Program-made: the position numbers and the translations under genes
The notes under the pieces: generated by a model
The model's input: the letters and a program-made list of their open reading frames with translations, nothing else
Databases searched by the model: none
Told to the model about the DNA's origin: nothing
Source: Phycisphaeraceae bacterium
Lineage (GTDB): Bacteria > Planctomycetota > Phycisphaerae > Phycisphaerales > UBA1924
DNA: 64,000 nt
Assembly: GCA_019636615.1 (NCBI GenBank)
Contig: JAHBXF010000002.1
Coordinates: forward strand, 1,180,001-1,244,000
Reading direction: 5' to 3'
Shown: piece by piece, positions 1-7,722 of the stretch
Layout: every line of letters begins with the position of its first letter
Numbering within the stretch: the stretch's first letter is position 1

Positions 1-997
1 AGAGTTCCACAAGGTTGTCATAGCGGCCGCCCCCGGCCACCGCTCGCTCTTGGCCGCCAGCCTCGTGAACCTCAAAGACCATGCCTGTGTAATACGCCAG
101 GCCACGAACGATCGAAAGGTCGAAGTCTACCCAGTCCAGAATTCGCGCGGCCGCCAGCGCCGTGGCGAGGGGCGCCACGGCCTCGCTGAAGAGCGTGAGA
201 TCGAGCACGTCGGACGTGCCCTCCAGCCCGCTCATCAGCCGCTTGATGGGGTCGATGGACGCGGCGTCCAGCGTCTCGCCCAGCACGGAGACCTCGCTCG
301 ACCGCGGCGACACCTGGGTGCGCAGCAGCCCTTTCACAAAGACCTCGGCCTGCTCGGGCGTGAACCCGAACGCCGCCAGACGGGCCGCGAACTCGGCGGC
401 GGGCAACTTCGACTTCTGATCGAGCAGGCTGAGCAATGCCTCGTGACGTTCAAGGGCGATGCCGCGGCTTTCAAACCACGCGCACAATGCCGCGCGGTGA
501 TTGATGCGCACCCGCAGGTCGGCCGGGGTGAAGCCGAGCGCCCGAAAGAGCGACACGCACGTGGCGATCACTTCAACATCGGCCTGTGGCGACGGGTCGC
601 CCAGCACATCCACGTTCCATTGCATGAACTCCCGCAGGCGTCCCCGCTGAGGCCGCTCGGCGCGGAAAAACGTGGGCGTGCAGAACCACTTGGTGGGCCT
701 GGGCAAACTGCCGGCCTTCGCGGCGTAGAGCCTGGCCAGGGTGGGCGTGAACTCCGGGCGCAGGGCGTAGGTCCGCTCTCCGCCCGCGCGGGTGAACGAG
801 AAGAGTTCCGAGACGATCCCCTCGCCGCTCTTGACCGTGTAGAGGTCAAGGTGTTCGAAGGTGGGCCCGTCAACTTCATCGAAGCCGTGCCTGATGGAAG
901 CCGCACGCCACGATTCGGTGATAAACCGCCTCAGCGCACAGTCGGCCGGATAAAAATCGCGTGTGCCCGTGGGGGCCTGGAAGACGTGTGAAGGCAT
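1..997 (-). CDS. hisS: Histidine--tRNA ligase (HisS), C-terminal end cut by window edge
   Basis: Class II aminoacyl-tRNA synthetase that charges tRNA-His in the cytoplasm. Translating the minus strand from the ATG at 997 gives MPSHVFQAPTGTRDFYP, the usual HisRS start with the motif-1 region. About 310 residues later comes RGLAYYTGMVFEVHE, the histidine-A signature of the family, then AGGGRYDNL just before the edge. About 332 codons are present of a usual 420-460, so the tRNA-binding C-terminal domain lies outside the window. A TACGCT hexamer ends 8 nt upstream of the ATG and no Shine-Dalgarno sequence is visible, which suggests a leaderless transcript. It diverges from the phosphohexomutase gene. 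The identification is firm; only the C-terminus is unseen. Confidence 0.95.
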   Translation of the reverse strand, partial: MPSHVFQAPTGTRDFYPADCALRRFITESWRAASIRHGFDEVDGPTFEHLDLYTVKSGEGIVSELFSFTRAGGERTYALRPEFTPTLARLYAAKAGSLPRPTKWFCTPTFFRAERPQRGRLREFMQWNVDVLGDPSPQADVEVIATCVSLFRALGFTPADLRVRINHRAALCAWFESRGIALERHEALLSLLDQKSKLPAAEFAARLAAFGFTPEQAEVFVKGLLRTQVSPRSSEVSVLGETLDAASIDPIKRLMSGLEGTSDVLDLTLFSEAVAPLATALAAARILDWVDFDLSIVRGLAYYTGMVFEVHEAGGQERAVAGGGRYDNLVEL

Positions 998-1005
998 GGG
1001 GGTGG

Positions 1006-1011
1006 AGCGTA
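1006..1011 (-). promoter_or_regulatory. Putative -10 element (TACGCT) of hisS, leaderless type
   Basis: TACGCT on the minus strand lies 8 nt before the hisS ATG at 997. The predicted transcript would start within a few bases of the start codon. No -35 consensus is visible. It belongs to the TANNNT series seen before several genes in this window. Confidence 0.4.
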
Positions 1012-1232
1012 GCGCCGGGGGGCAACATCAGGCCCACCGCCCACGGACCGACGATCGTAAGGTCGGGGAGCACCCACCATCTCTTTGCTCAGTCCCCGGG
1101 AGGATGTGGTCGGGGTTTTCACGGGAAAGGTGACCGGAAGCACTCCCGCTCGGTGCCCCTTTGCGGGCGGTGATCAGAGTGAATCTCCCTCTAAAGATGC
1201 GTGTTCGCAGGAAGTTTGGAAGTCCGAGATGC

Positions 1233-1238
1233 TACACT
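1233..1238 (+). promoter_or_regulatory. Putative extended -10 element (TGC-TACACT), leaderless type
   Basis: TACACT preceded by TGC (an extended -10) stands 6 nt before an in-frame ATG at 1245. The spacing predicts transcription starting at or next to the start codon of the phosphohexomutase gene. The same TACACT hexamer with 5-6 nt spacing recurs before aroK (6286) and the lipoprotein gene at 41446. Confidence 0.5.
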
Positions 1239-1244
1239 GGCCCC

Positions 1245-2720
1245 ATGTCGGCCCCTCGGACCTCATCACGAACATCTTCCGGACAACCCCCGATGCTTGG
1301 ACGCATCTTCAAAGCGTACGACATCCGGGGGACCTATCCAGACCTCCTGAACGACACCATGGCCTGGCAGATCGGCTTCGGGGCCAGCAAGTTCCTGCTG
1401 GCCGATGCCGAGGCCGCGGGCGAGAGCACCCCGATGATGAAGAACATCGTCGTCGGGCGTGACATGCGTGAAAGCAGCCCGACGCTCTCGCGTCAACTGA
1501 TCCAAGGCATCAACGACCAGTCCGGCAACGTGATCGACCTGGGCATGGTCGATACGTCGATGATCTACTTCGCCATCAACCACCTCGACTGCGCGGGGGG
1601 CGTGATGGTTACGGCGAGCCACAACCCGCCCAACTACAACGGGTTCAAGATCTCCAAGCGCAAGGCCAAACCCGTGGGCGAATCCACCGGGCTCAGCGAG
1701 ATCCGCAAGCACGCCGCGATGGTGGACAAGTCTTCGATGGTGCGCCAGCCTGGGCGCGTGGAAGAACGCGACCTGTGGCCGGCGTACGGCAAGCACGTTC
1801 GATCCTTCCTCGACTGGCACCAGGGCGCCAAACTCAAGGTCGTCATCGACGCGAGCAACGGGATGGCGGGCACGATGATCCCCCGCCTGTTCGGCAAGCA
1901 GTCGTCCCAGGGCCCGGTGCCCGGGCTCACCATCGTCGAACTCAACTTCGACAACACCAGCAACGTCTTCGCCCACGAGCCCAACCCCCTCGTGGCCTCG
2001 AACCTTCAGCAGGTGCGCGACGCGGTCATCGCCGAAAAGGCCGACCTGGGTGTCTGCTTTGATGGCGACGCCGACCGCTGCGTCATCATCGACGAAAAGG
2101 GCAACGCCGTCGGGTGCGACCACCTCACCGCGCTCCTGGCACGCTACTTCCTGGCCAAGGCCCCCGGCTCGCCGGTGGTCTACGACCTGCGCTCCACCAA
2201 GGCCGTCGCCGAAGAAATCACCAAAGCGGGTGGCAAGCCCATCCGCTCGCGCGTGGGCCACGTCTTCCTCAAGCAGGCGATGAGCGACCACCAGGGCATC
2301 TTCGGCGGGGAACTCTCCGGTCACTTCTACTTCCGCGACAACTTCAACGCCGACTCGGGCGTCATCAGCATGTGCGTGGTGCTCTCCATCCTCTCGCACG
2401 CCACCAAGCAATCGGGAAAGACGATGAGCCAACTCATCGCGCCTATCGCCCGTTACCCGCAGTCCGGCGAGATCAACTTCCAGATCGAAGACAAGGACGG
2501 CGCGCTCGCCTCGCTCCGCAAGGACTTCGCCGACGCGCAGATCGACGAACTCGACGGCGTCACCATCGACTGTTTCGCCACCGACGGCTGGTGGTGCAAC
2601 GTGCGCAAGAGCAACACCGAGCCGCTGCTGCGGCTCAACCTCGAGGCACGCGACAAGGCCACGCTCCAACGCATGCTCGACGAGATTTCTCCCCGGTTGG
2701 GCAAGCGCGTCGACCACTGA
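1245..2720 (+). CDS. Phosphomannomutase/phosphoglucomutase family protein
   Basis: Alpha-D-phosphohexomutase that interconverts hexose 1- and 6-phosphates to supply sugar nucleotides for glycan synthesis. All four family signatures are present in order: the phosphoserine loop TASHNPPNYNGFK, the Mg-binding loop CFDGDADRC, the sugar-binding GGELSGHFYFRD and the phosphate-binding SNTEPLLRLNLE. The length of about 490 residues is slightly above the usual 450-460. The start at 1245 is chosen because a TACACT hexamer lies 6 nt upstream. The next in-frame ATG at 1293 (MLGRIFKAYDIRG) begins directly at the conserved N-terminus and is the main alternative. The 16-residue difference (SAPRTSSRTSS...) is not conserved-looking. 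Substrate preference, mannose or glucose, cannot be read from motifs alone. Confidence 0.9.
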   Translation: MSAPRTSSRTSSGQPPMLGRIFKAYDIRGTYPDLLNDTMAWQIGFGASKFLLADAEAAGESTPMMKNIVVGRDMRESSPTLSRQLIQGINDQSGNVIDLGMVDTSMIYFAINHLDCAGGVMVTASHNPPNYNGFKISKRKAKPVGESTGLSEIRKHAAMVDKSSMVRQPGRVEERDLWPAYGKHVRSFLDWHQGAKLKVVIDASNGMAGTMIPRLFGKQSSQGPVPGLTIVELNFDNTSNVFAHEPNPLVASNLQQVRDAVIAEKADLGVCFDGDADRCVIIDEKGNAVGCDHLTALLARYFLAKAPGSPVVYDLRSTKAVAEEITKAGGKPIRSRVGHVFLKQAMSDHQGIFGGELSGHFYFRDNFNADSGVISMCVVLSILSHATKQSGKTMSQLIAPIARYPQSGEINFQIEDKDGALASLRKDFADAQIDELDGVTIDCFATDGWWCNVRKSNTEPLLRLNLEARDKATLQRMLDEISPRLGKRVDH

Positions 2721-2763
2721 TCGGGGCGAGGTCCGCCGCTCCCGAGAACAACGCCAGGGGCCC

Positions 2764-4314
2764 ATGACCGTCACCGACTTTCTCCAGCACTGGTCCCTCA
2801 CCGAAAACCCCTTCCGTGGCGAAGAGGCCCGCGCCGACGCGGTCTTCTCACGCATGAAAGACGGCGCGCCGGGCGACACCCTCGCCCCGCCCGCCACCAT
2901 GCACCACGCCGACTTTGAGAAAATCCTCGGCGACCTGCGCCGACCGGGCAGCAGCGTTGTCTTCGGCGAAAAGGGCAGCGGCAAAACGGCCATCCGAATG
3001 CAACTGGCCCGCCGCATCGACGCCTACAACGCCGCGAACCCCACCTCACGCATCCTCCTCATCGCCTACGACGACCTCAACGGCGTGCTCGACCGCCTTC
3101 ACGAACGCGTGGGCGGCAAGACCCCCCTTGAGTCGCTCCAGAAGGTCCGTCTTGTCGATCACATCGACGCGATCCTCCACGCCGTCACGCCACGCCTCGT
3201 CGATGCCCTGCTCGACCACTCCCGCCCGCCCGAAGGGATCGACCTGGGCGAGGGTCTCAAGCCCTCCCGCCGCCTCTCCCCCACCGCCAAACTCGACCTC
3301 CTGCTTCTGCAGTCCGTCTACGACCGACCCCAGAACGCCCATGAGCGCACGGGCCTGCTGCGCCGACGATTGCGTGTGTCGGTTCCTCCCGCCATCTTCT
3401 GGGGCACGCTTTTCGCGTGGGTCATGCCCATGCTGCTCATCGCCGCGCTGGTCTGGGTGCAGTTCTTCACCCTTCCCGCGCCCCTCGACCAGCGCCTGGG
3501 CTATTGGGCGCTGGGCGCACTCGCCGGGCTCTACGCCCTCTTCATTCTCAAGTGGAGCCTGTGGGACCGCTTTTCGCTCTTGCGCACCGGCCACCGCCTC
3601 CGCAAGCAACTCCGCGTCTTCAACCGCAGCGAAGTCTCTCTCGCCCGCTCGCTGCGTCAACTCGCCCCCGGGGTGCGAGACGCCTCCGGCCTGCCCGTCT
3701 CAGACTCGGACGAACCCCGCTATCTCATGCTCGAACGCCTCAAGGGTGCGCTCCGCTGCCTGGGCTTCGCCGGGATCATCGTCGTCATGGACCGTGTCGA
3801 CGAACCCACCCTCGTCCGCGGCGACCCCGACCGCATGAAGGCCGTTGTGTGGCCCCTGCTCAACAACAAGTTCCTTCAGCAGGAGGGCCTGGCCTTCAAA
3901 CTGCTCCTCCCCATGGAACTCCGGCACGCGGTCTTCCGCGAAAGCAGCGCCTTCTTCCAGGAAGCACGCCTCGACAAGCAAAGCCTCATCGAGCATCTTT
4001 CCTGGAGCGGGGCGACCCTTTACGACCTCTGCGAGGCCCGCATGGCCGCCTGCGCCCTCGACGGCGCCAAAGCCCCCAAACTCATCGACCTCTTCGCCGA
4101 GGATGTCACCCGTCAGGACATCGTCGATGCCCTCGACCGCCTCCACCAGCCGCGCGACGCCCTCAAACTCATGTACCGCTGCATGACCGAGCACTGCGCC
4201 AGCGTCACCCGCGGCCAGCAAGAGTGGAAAATCCCCCGGCACATCCTCGCCGGTGTGGTCAAGCAGGAAGCCGAGCGCGTTCAGCAGATGTTCCGCGGCA
4301 TCCGCCCCGGCTGA
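2764..4314 (+). CDS. Membrane-anchored P-loop ATPase of unknown function
   Basis: A 516-residue protein. A Walker A motif GEKGSGKT sits at about residues 68-75 and a Walker B-like stretch IIVVMDRVDEP at about 340. Two adjacent hydrophobic segments (about residues 205-230 and 245-265) would place the protein in the inner membrane with the ATPase parts on the same side. The N-terminal WSLTENPF resembles the start of ExeA-like and Orc/Cdc6-like AAA proteins, but no family can be named with certainty. It starts 43 nt after the phosphohexomutase stop on the same strand, so the two may be cotranscribed. KAP-type NTPases, which also carry transmembrane insertions between Walker A and B, are a possible relative. 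Confidence 0.7.
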   Translation: MTVTDFLQHWSLTENPFRGEEARADAVFSRMKDGAPGDTLAPPATMHHADFEKILGDLRRPGSSVVFGEKGSGKTAIRMQLARRIDAYNAANPTSRILLIAYDDLNGVLDRLHERVGGKTPLESLQKVRLVDHIDAILHAVTPRLVDALLDHSRPPEGIDLGEGLKPSRRLSPTAKLDLLLLQSVYDRPQNAHERTGLLRRRLRVSVPPAIFWGTLFAWVMPMLLIAALVWVQFFTLPAPLDQRLGYWALGALAGLYALFILKWSLWDRFSLLRTGHRLRKQLRVFNRSEVSLARSLRQLAPGVRDASGLPVSDSDEPRYLMLERLKGALRCLGFAGIIVVMDRVDEPTLVRGDPDRMKAVVWPLLNNKFLQQEGLAFKLLLPMELRHAVFRESSAFFQEARLDKQSLIEHLSWSGATLYDLCEARMAACALDGAKAPKLIDLFAEDVTRQDIVDALDRLHQPRDALKLMYRCMTEHCASVTRGQQEWKIPRHILAGVVKQEAERVQQMFRGIRPG

Positions 4315-4442
4315 TCACGCCCGAAAAAAACTTCTGTGCACCCGAGTAAAGCCCCGGGCCGATACCACCTTTAACACACGGGGCTGGCCATCCGCCGCGC
4401 GCGCTGCGGTGCCTCCCCGCGTTCACCCCGCGAGACAACCTC

Positions 4443-4994
4443 ATGAACTTCCTCCTCGATCAGTGGCTGGCGATCCTGGCTGCCTCGGCCGCGGTCTGGG
4501 TCTACTACGCCGTGGCGTGGATGATGCTGCCCCACCACGCCAAAGACCACCGCAAACTGCCCGACGAAGACGCCGTGATGGCGGCGATCAAGGGGCTTTC
4601 CATCCCTCCCGGGCCCTACACGTTCCCGCACGCCTCCACCATGAAGGAGCAATCCGACCCGGCCTTTGTCGAAAAGTTCAACAACGGGCCATGCGGCATG
4701 CTCAACGTGTGGCCGAAGATCAACATGGGCCGCAACATGGCCCTGAGCCTTCTGGTCTACTTCATCGTCAGTATCTTCGTCGCCTACCTGGGCTCACTCA
4801 CCCTGCCCACCGACACCCCGTTCATGCGCGTGATGCAGGTCACGGGCACCGCCGGCGTGATGGCCTATTCCTTCGGCTTTCTCTGCAACGCCATCTGGTT
4901 CAACGCGGGCAGAAACGCCATCATTTCAAACCTGGTCGATGGGGTGATCGCCGGCCTCATCACCGGCGCGCTCTTCGGCTGGCTCTGGAAGTAA
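4443..4994 (+). CDS. Conserved hypothetical integral membrane protein
   Basis: A 183-residue protein with about four hydrophobic helices: near residues 8-28, 98-118, 130-150 and 162-182, the last ending in GLITGALFGWLWK. The soluble loop after the first helix carries the charged stretch KDHRKLPDEDAVMAAIK and then Pro- and Gly-rich sequence. No enzymatic motif is visible. The gene follows the P-loop gene after 128 nt and converges with sucC. I do not recognise the family beyond small inner-membrane protein. Confidence 0.75.
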   Translation: MNFLLDQWLAILAASAAVWVYYAVAWMMLPHHAKDHRKLPDEDAVMAAIKGLSIPPGPYTFPHASTMKEQSDPAFVEKFNNGPCGMLNVWPKINMGRNMALSLLVYFIVSIFVAYLGSLTLPTDTPFMRVMQVTGTAGVMAYSFGFLCNAIWFNAGRNAIISNLVDGVIAGLITGALFGWLWK

Positions 4995-5010
4995 GCCCCC
5001 GCCGGCCGGC

Positions 5011-6240
5011 TCAGTTCACCGCGACGCACACCTTCCTGGCCGCGTCGGTCAGGTCGGTCGCCGCCTGCATCGTGGGAATAGTCCCGCGTGCGCCCTCAAG
5101 AATCTTCCGGCCCGCTTCCACGTTGGTTCCTTCCAGTCGCACCACCAGCGGAACCTTGAAGCCAACCGTGCCGTCGGCGTTGCGGAACTTGGTCGCCGCG
5201 TTCACGATGCCCTGCGCGATCACGTCGCAGCGCATGATGCCGCCGAAGATGTTGACCAGCACGCCCTTCACCTGCGCGTCCGACAGAATAATCCCGAAGG
5301 CCTCGGTCACGGCCTCTTCGGTCGCGCCGCCGCCGACATCCAAAAAGTTCGCCGGCTCGCCGCCGTGCAGTTTGATGATGTCCATCGTCGCCATCGCCAG
5401 CCCCGCGCCGTTCACCAGGCACCCGATGTTCCCGTCCAGGGCGATGTACGACAGCCCGAACTTCTGGGCCCGCACCTCGGCCGGGTTCTCTTCCTTCGAG
5501 TCGCTCATGCCCATCAGGTCGCGGTGCCTGAAAAGGCCGTTCTCGTCGAACGAGAACTTCGCATCGATCGCCACCACCTGACCGTCCTTCCCCTCGGTGA
5601 TGATCAGCGGGTTGATCTCCGCAAGCGTGCAATCTTTCGAGACATAGAGCCCCGCGAGTTTCACCATCACGTCGGCCGCCTGGTTCAGGTGCCGCCCGGT
5701 CAGGCCCAGTTTCGCCGCGATCGTCCTCGCTTCGAAGGGCCGCAGCCCCAGCACCGGATCAATCGGGTGCTTGATGATCGCCTCGGGGCGGTCGTGCGCC
5801 ACCTGCTCGATCTCAACCCCGCCCTCGCGGCTGGCGATGAGAACGTTGCGCCGTGTCTGGCGGTCGGTCGTCACCGCCAGGTAAAACTCTTCCTTACCCC
5901 CGCCCGCGCGATCCGCGATGTCTACCCCCGCCGCCACCAGCAGTTTCGTGACCTCAAGCCCTTCGGGCGGGGTCTGCGGGCTCACCATGCGGTTGGTGAA
6001 CATGAACCGCGCCGCCGCTTCGGCCTCGGCGGCCGTCCTGACCAACTTCACGAAGCCCGCTTTGCCGCGGCCGCCCGCATGTACCTGGGCCTTGATCACC
6101 GCCATCGGCGACGACATCCCCTCCGTGGCCGACTTGAAGGCCTGCGTCGCCTCTTCGATCGAAGTGATCACCTGCCCGCTGGGTACCGGAATGCCCGCCG
6201 TCCGGAGCAGTTCACGCGCCTGGTATTCATAGATCTTCAT
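5011..6240 (-). CDS. sucC: Succinate--CoA ligase [ADP-forming] subunit beta
   Basis: Beta subunit of succinyl-CoA synthetase (TCA cycle), a protein of about 409 residues. It starts MKIYEYQARELLRTAGIPVPSG, the family N-terminus. The ATP-grasp part contains VHAGGRGKAGFV and the C-terminal CoA-ligase domain contains VNIFGGIMRCD. The ATG at 6240 is preferred over the upstream in-frame start at 6273 because homology begins exactly there. A TATCAT hexamer lies 8 nt upstream. No sucD (alpha subunit) is adjacent: the neighbour on one side is a convergent unknown and on the other the divergent aroK. The partner must therefore be encoded elsewhere, which is unusual because sucC and sucD normally form an operon. 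Confidence 0.95.
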   Translation of the reverse strand: MKIYEYQARELLRTAGIPVPSGQVITSIEEATQAFKSATEGMSSPMAVIKAQVHAGGRGKAGFVKLVRTAAEAEAAARFMFTNRMVSPQTPPEGLEVTKLLVAAGVDIADRAGGGKEEFYLAVTTDRQTRRNVLIASREGGVEIEQVAHDRPEAIIKHPIDPVLGLRPFEARTIAAKLGLTGRHLNQAADVMVKLAGLYVSKDCTLAEINPLIITEGKDGQVVAIDAKFSFDENGLFRHRDLMGMSDSKEENPAEVRAQKFGLSYIALDGNIGCLVNGAGLAMATMDIIKLHGGEPANFLDVGGGATEEAVTEAFGIILSDAQVKGVLVNIFGGIMRCDVIAQGIVNAATKFRNADGTVGFKVPLVVRLEGTNVEAGRKILEGARGTIPTMQAATDLTDAARKVCVAVN

Positions 6241-6248
6241 CAGGGCCC

Positions 6249-6254
6249 ATGATA
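6249..6254 (-). promoter_or_regulatory. Putative -10 element (TATCAT) of sucC
   Basis: TATCAT on the minus strand lies 8 nt before the sucC ATG at 6240. It overlaps the short divergent region shared with aroK, whose own TACACT is only about 30 bp away. No -35 match or Shine-Dalgarno sequence is seen, so a leaderless or near-leaderless transcript is inferred. Confidence 0.45.
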
Positions 6255-6285
6255 ACGCCCCAAACCCCGGCACGCCGGGATCCGG

Positions 6286-6291
6286 TACACT
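6286..6291 (+). promoter_or_regulatory. Putative -10 element (TACACT) of aroK, leaderless type
   Basis: TACACT is followed by only five bases and then ATG at 6297. This leaves no room for an untranslated leader or ribosome binding site, so transcription and translation probably start at the same base. Confidence 0.5.
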
Positions 6292-6296
6292 CGTTC

Positions 6297-6866
6297 ATGC
6301 ACATCGTGCTCATCGGCCTGCGCGGCAGCGGCAAATCCTCCGTCGGCGCCTCGCTGGCCTCTCTCATGGGCCGCCCCTGGTTTGACCTGGACGAGCTTAC
6401 CCCGTCGCTCATGGGCTGCCGCGACGTGCGCCACGCCTGGGAGACCCGCGGCGAGCCCGACTTCAGAGCCTGCGAGGCCCGGGCCCTCTCCCTGGCCCTT
6501 GCACGCCCGCAACCCGCCGTGCTCTCTCTGGGGGGCGGAACGCCGACGGCCCCCGGCGCGGCCGACCTCTTGCGAGATTCCTCCCGCATCGGTGCTGCGT
6601 GGGTGGTCTATCTGCGTCTGCTGCCCGCCGCGCTGCGTGCTCGCCTCGCCGGCGCAGACCTCTCCAACAGACCGAGCCTCACCGGGGCTTCAACACTCGG
6701 CGAAATCGACGCCATCTGGAGCCAGCGCGACCCCCTCTACACCCCTCTGGCAGACCTGATCATCGAGCCCGCTTCGCACGAGTCGCCTGATGATGTCGCG
6801 CACAGAATCAGCCGCGCCTTCCCTGCCACCCCTACAACCCCCACCAGCCACACCTCGCCCGGGTAA
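6297..6866 (+). CDS. aroK: Shikimate kinase (AroK)
   Basis: Phosphorylates shikimate with ATP in the chorismate pathway. It is about 189 residues, normal for the family. Visible motifs are the P-loop LRGSGKSSVG, the shikimate-binding WFDLDEL, the GEPDFRACE segment with the conserved Arg, the glycine-rich LSLGGGTP and the lid-type ADLSNRPSL. The start MHIVLIG at 6297 places the P-loop at residues 8-15, as in other shikimate kinases. The upstream in-frame ATG at 6249 would add a non-conserved tail and lies upstream of the likely -10 box. It diverges from sucC and converges with trpF. AroDE, encoded 3 kb away, makes its substrate. Confidence 0.93.
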   Translation: MHIVLIGLRGSGKSSVGASLASLMGRPWFDLDELTPSLMGCRDVRHAWETRGEPDFRACEARALSLALARPQPAVLSLGGGTPTAPGAADLLRDSSRIGAAWVVYLRLLPAALRARLAGADLSNRPSLTGASTLGEIDAIWSQRDPLYTPLADLIIEPASHESPDDVAHRISRAFPATPTTPTSHTSPG

Positions 6867-6877
6867 GCGCCGCGGGT

Positions 6878-7510
6878 TCAGCCGCGGTCTGCCTCCTGCA
6901 CGGCGCGGCAGAAGGCCGCGATCAACCCCGCATCCTTCACACCCTTCTCCCGCTCCACCCCGCTCGACACATCCACCGCGTACGGACGCACGGTGCGTAT
7001 CGCCTCGCCGACGTTTTCAGGGGTGAGCCCGCCCGCCAGAAAGATCGGCTTGGAGATGCCCCCGAGCATCGGCGGAAGCAGTTTCCAGTCGAAGGCCTGC
7101 CCCAGCCCGCCGGCGGAACCGTCGATCAGGATCGCCGCGACATCTTCGCTCCGCTCCCAGCGGGCCAGTTCAGCCTTGGTTGTTGCCGGGTCGAAGCGAA
7201 CCGCCTTGATGACATCGGGGCCGATGGCTTTCACGACCTTGTCGGGCTCGTTGCCGTGCAGTTGTGTGAACGAGGTCGGGCAGACCTCCTCGATGTCGCT
7301 GAAATCATCGATGTCCGGGTCGGCGAAGACCCCCACCGTCGCCACCAGCGGGGGCAGCCCCGCCATCAAGGCGAAGGCATCCTCCGGGTCGATCGCGCGC
7401 GGTGAGCCCGCGACAAACATGAAGCCCAGCGCATCCGCACCGTTCTCGACAGCGGCAAGGGCTGCATCGGCATCTCGTATTCCACAGACTTTGATTCGGG
7501 TTCTGGCCAT
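6878..7510 (-). CDS. trpF: Phosphoribosylanthranilate isomerase (TrpF)
   Basis: Converts N-(5-phosphoribosyl)anthranilate to CdRP in tryptophan synthesis. A 210-residue TIM barrel of normal length begins MARTRIKVCGIRD with the catalytic Cys in KVCGI. FTQLHGNE and the phosphate-binding FLAGGLTPENV follow, and VDVSSGVE carries the conserved C-terminal DVSSGVE motif. It stands alone here: no other trp genes are adjacent, and it converges with aroK with an 11-nt gap. Confidence 0.96.
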   Translation of the reverse strand: MARTRIKVCGIRDADAALAAVENGADALGFMFVAGSPRAIDPEDAFALMAGLPPLVATVGVFADPDIDDFSDIEEVCPTSFTQLHGNEPDKVVKAIGPDVIKAVRFDPATTKAELARWERSEDVAAILIDGSAGGLGQAFDWKLLPPMLGGISKPIFLAGGLTPENVGEAIRTVRPYAVDVSSGVEREKGVKDAGLIAAFCRAVQEADRG

Positions 7511-7595
7511 GCGGAGGAGGTTAGGGCACGCAAACCCCCTTCAGAGCAAATTCACCCTTTCCTCGGCGATTGCCCCTTTGAGGACTCCATCCGCA

Positions 7596-7623
7596 TTGCC
7601 TCCGGCTGCGAAACTTCTACTAT
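7596..7623 (+). promoter_or_regulatory. Promoter of gltA (TTGCCT, 16 nt, TACTAT)
   Basis: TTGCCT at 7596-7601 and TACTAT at 7618-7623 are separated by 16 nt, a sigma-70-like arrangement. Transcription would begin about 7630 and give a leader of roughly 90 nt before the citrate synthase ATG. This contrasts with the leaderless arrangement of several other genes here. Confidence 0.5.
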
Positions 7624-7722
7624 CGAACGCCGGTGGCGTTTTGGGTGTGTGGACCCAAACCCCGACCGGCCAACCACAGCACGGTGGCGGCGACTGCGCG
7701 GCACCGGAAGGAATTTCCGAGC

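Noticed and set aside
1266..3017. A 583-codon open frame antisense to the phosphohexomutase
   Set aside because: All signatures are on the plus strand; this is a shadow frame.
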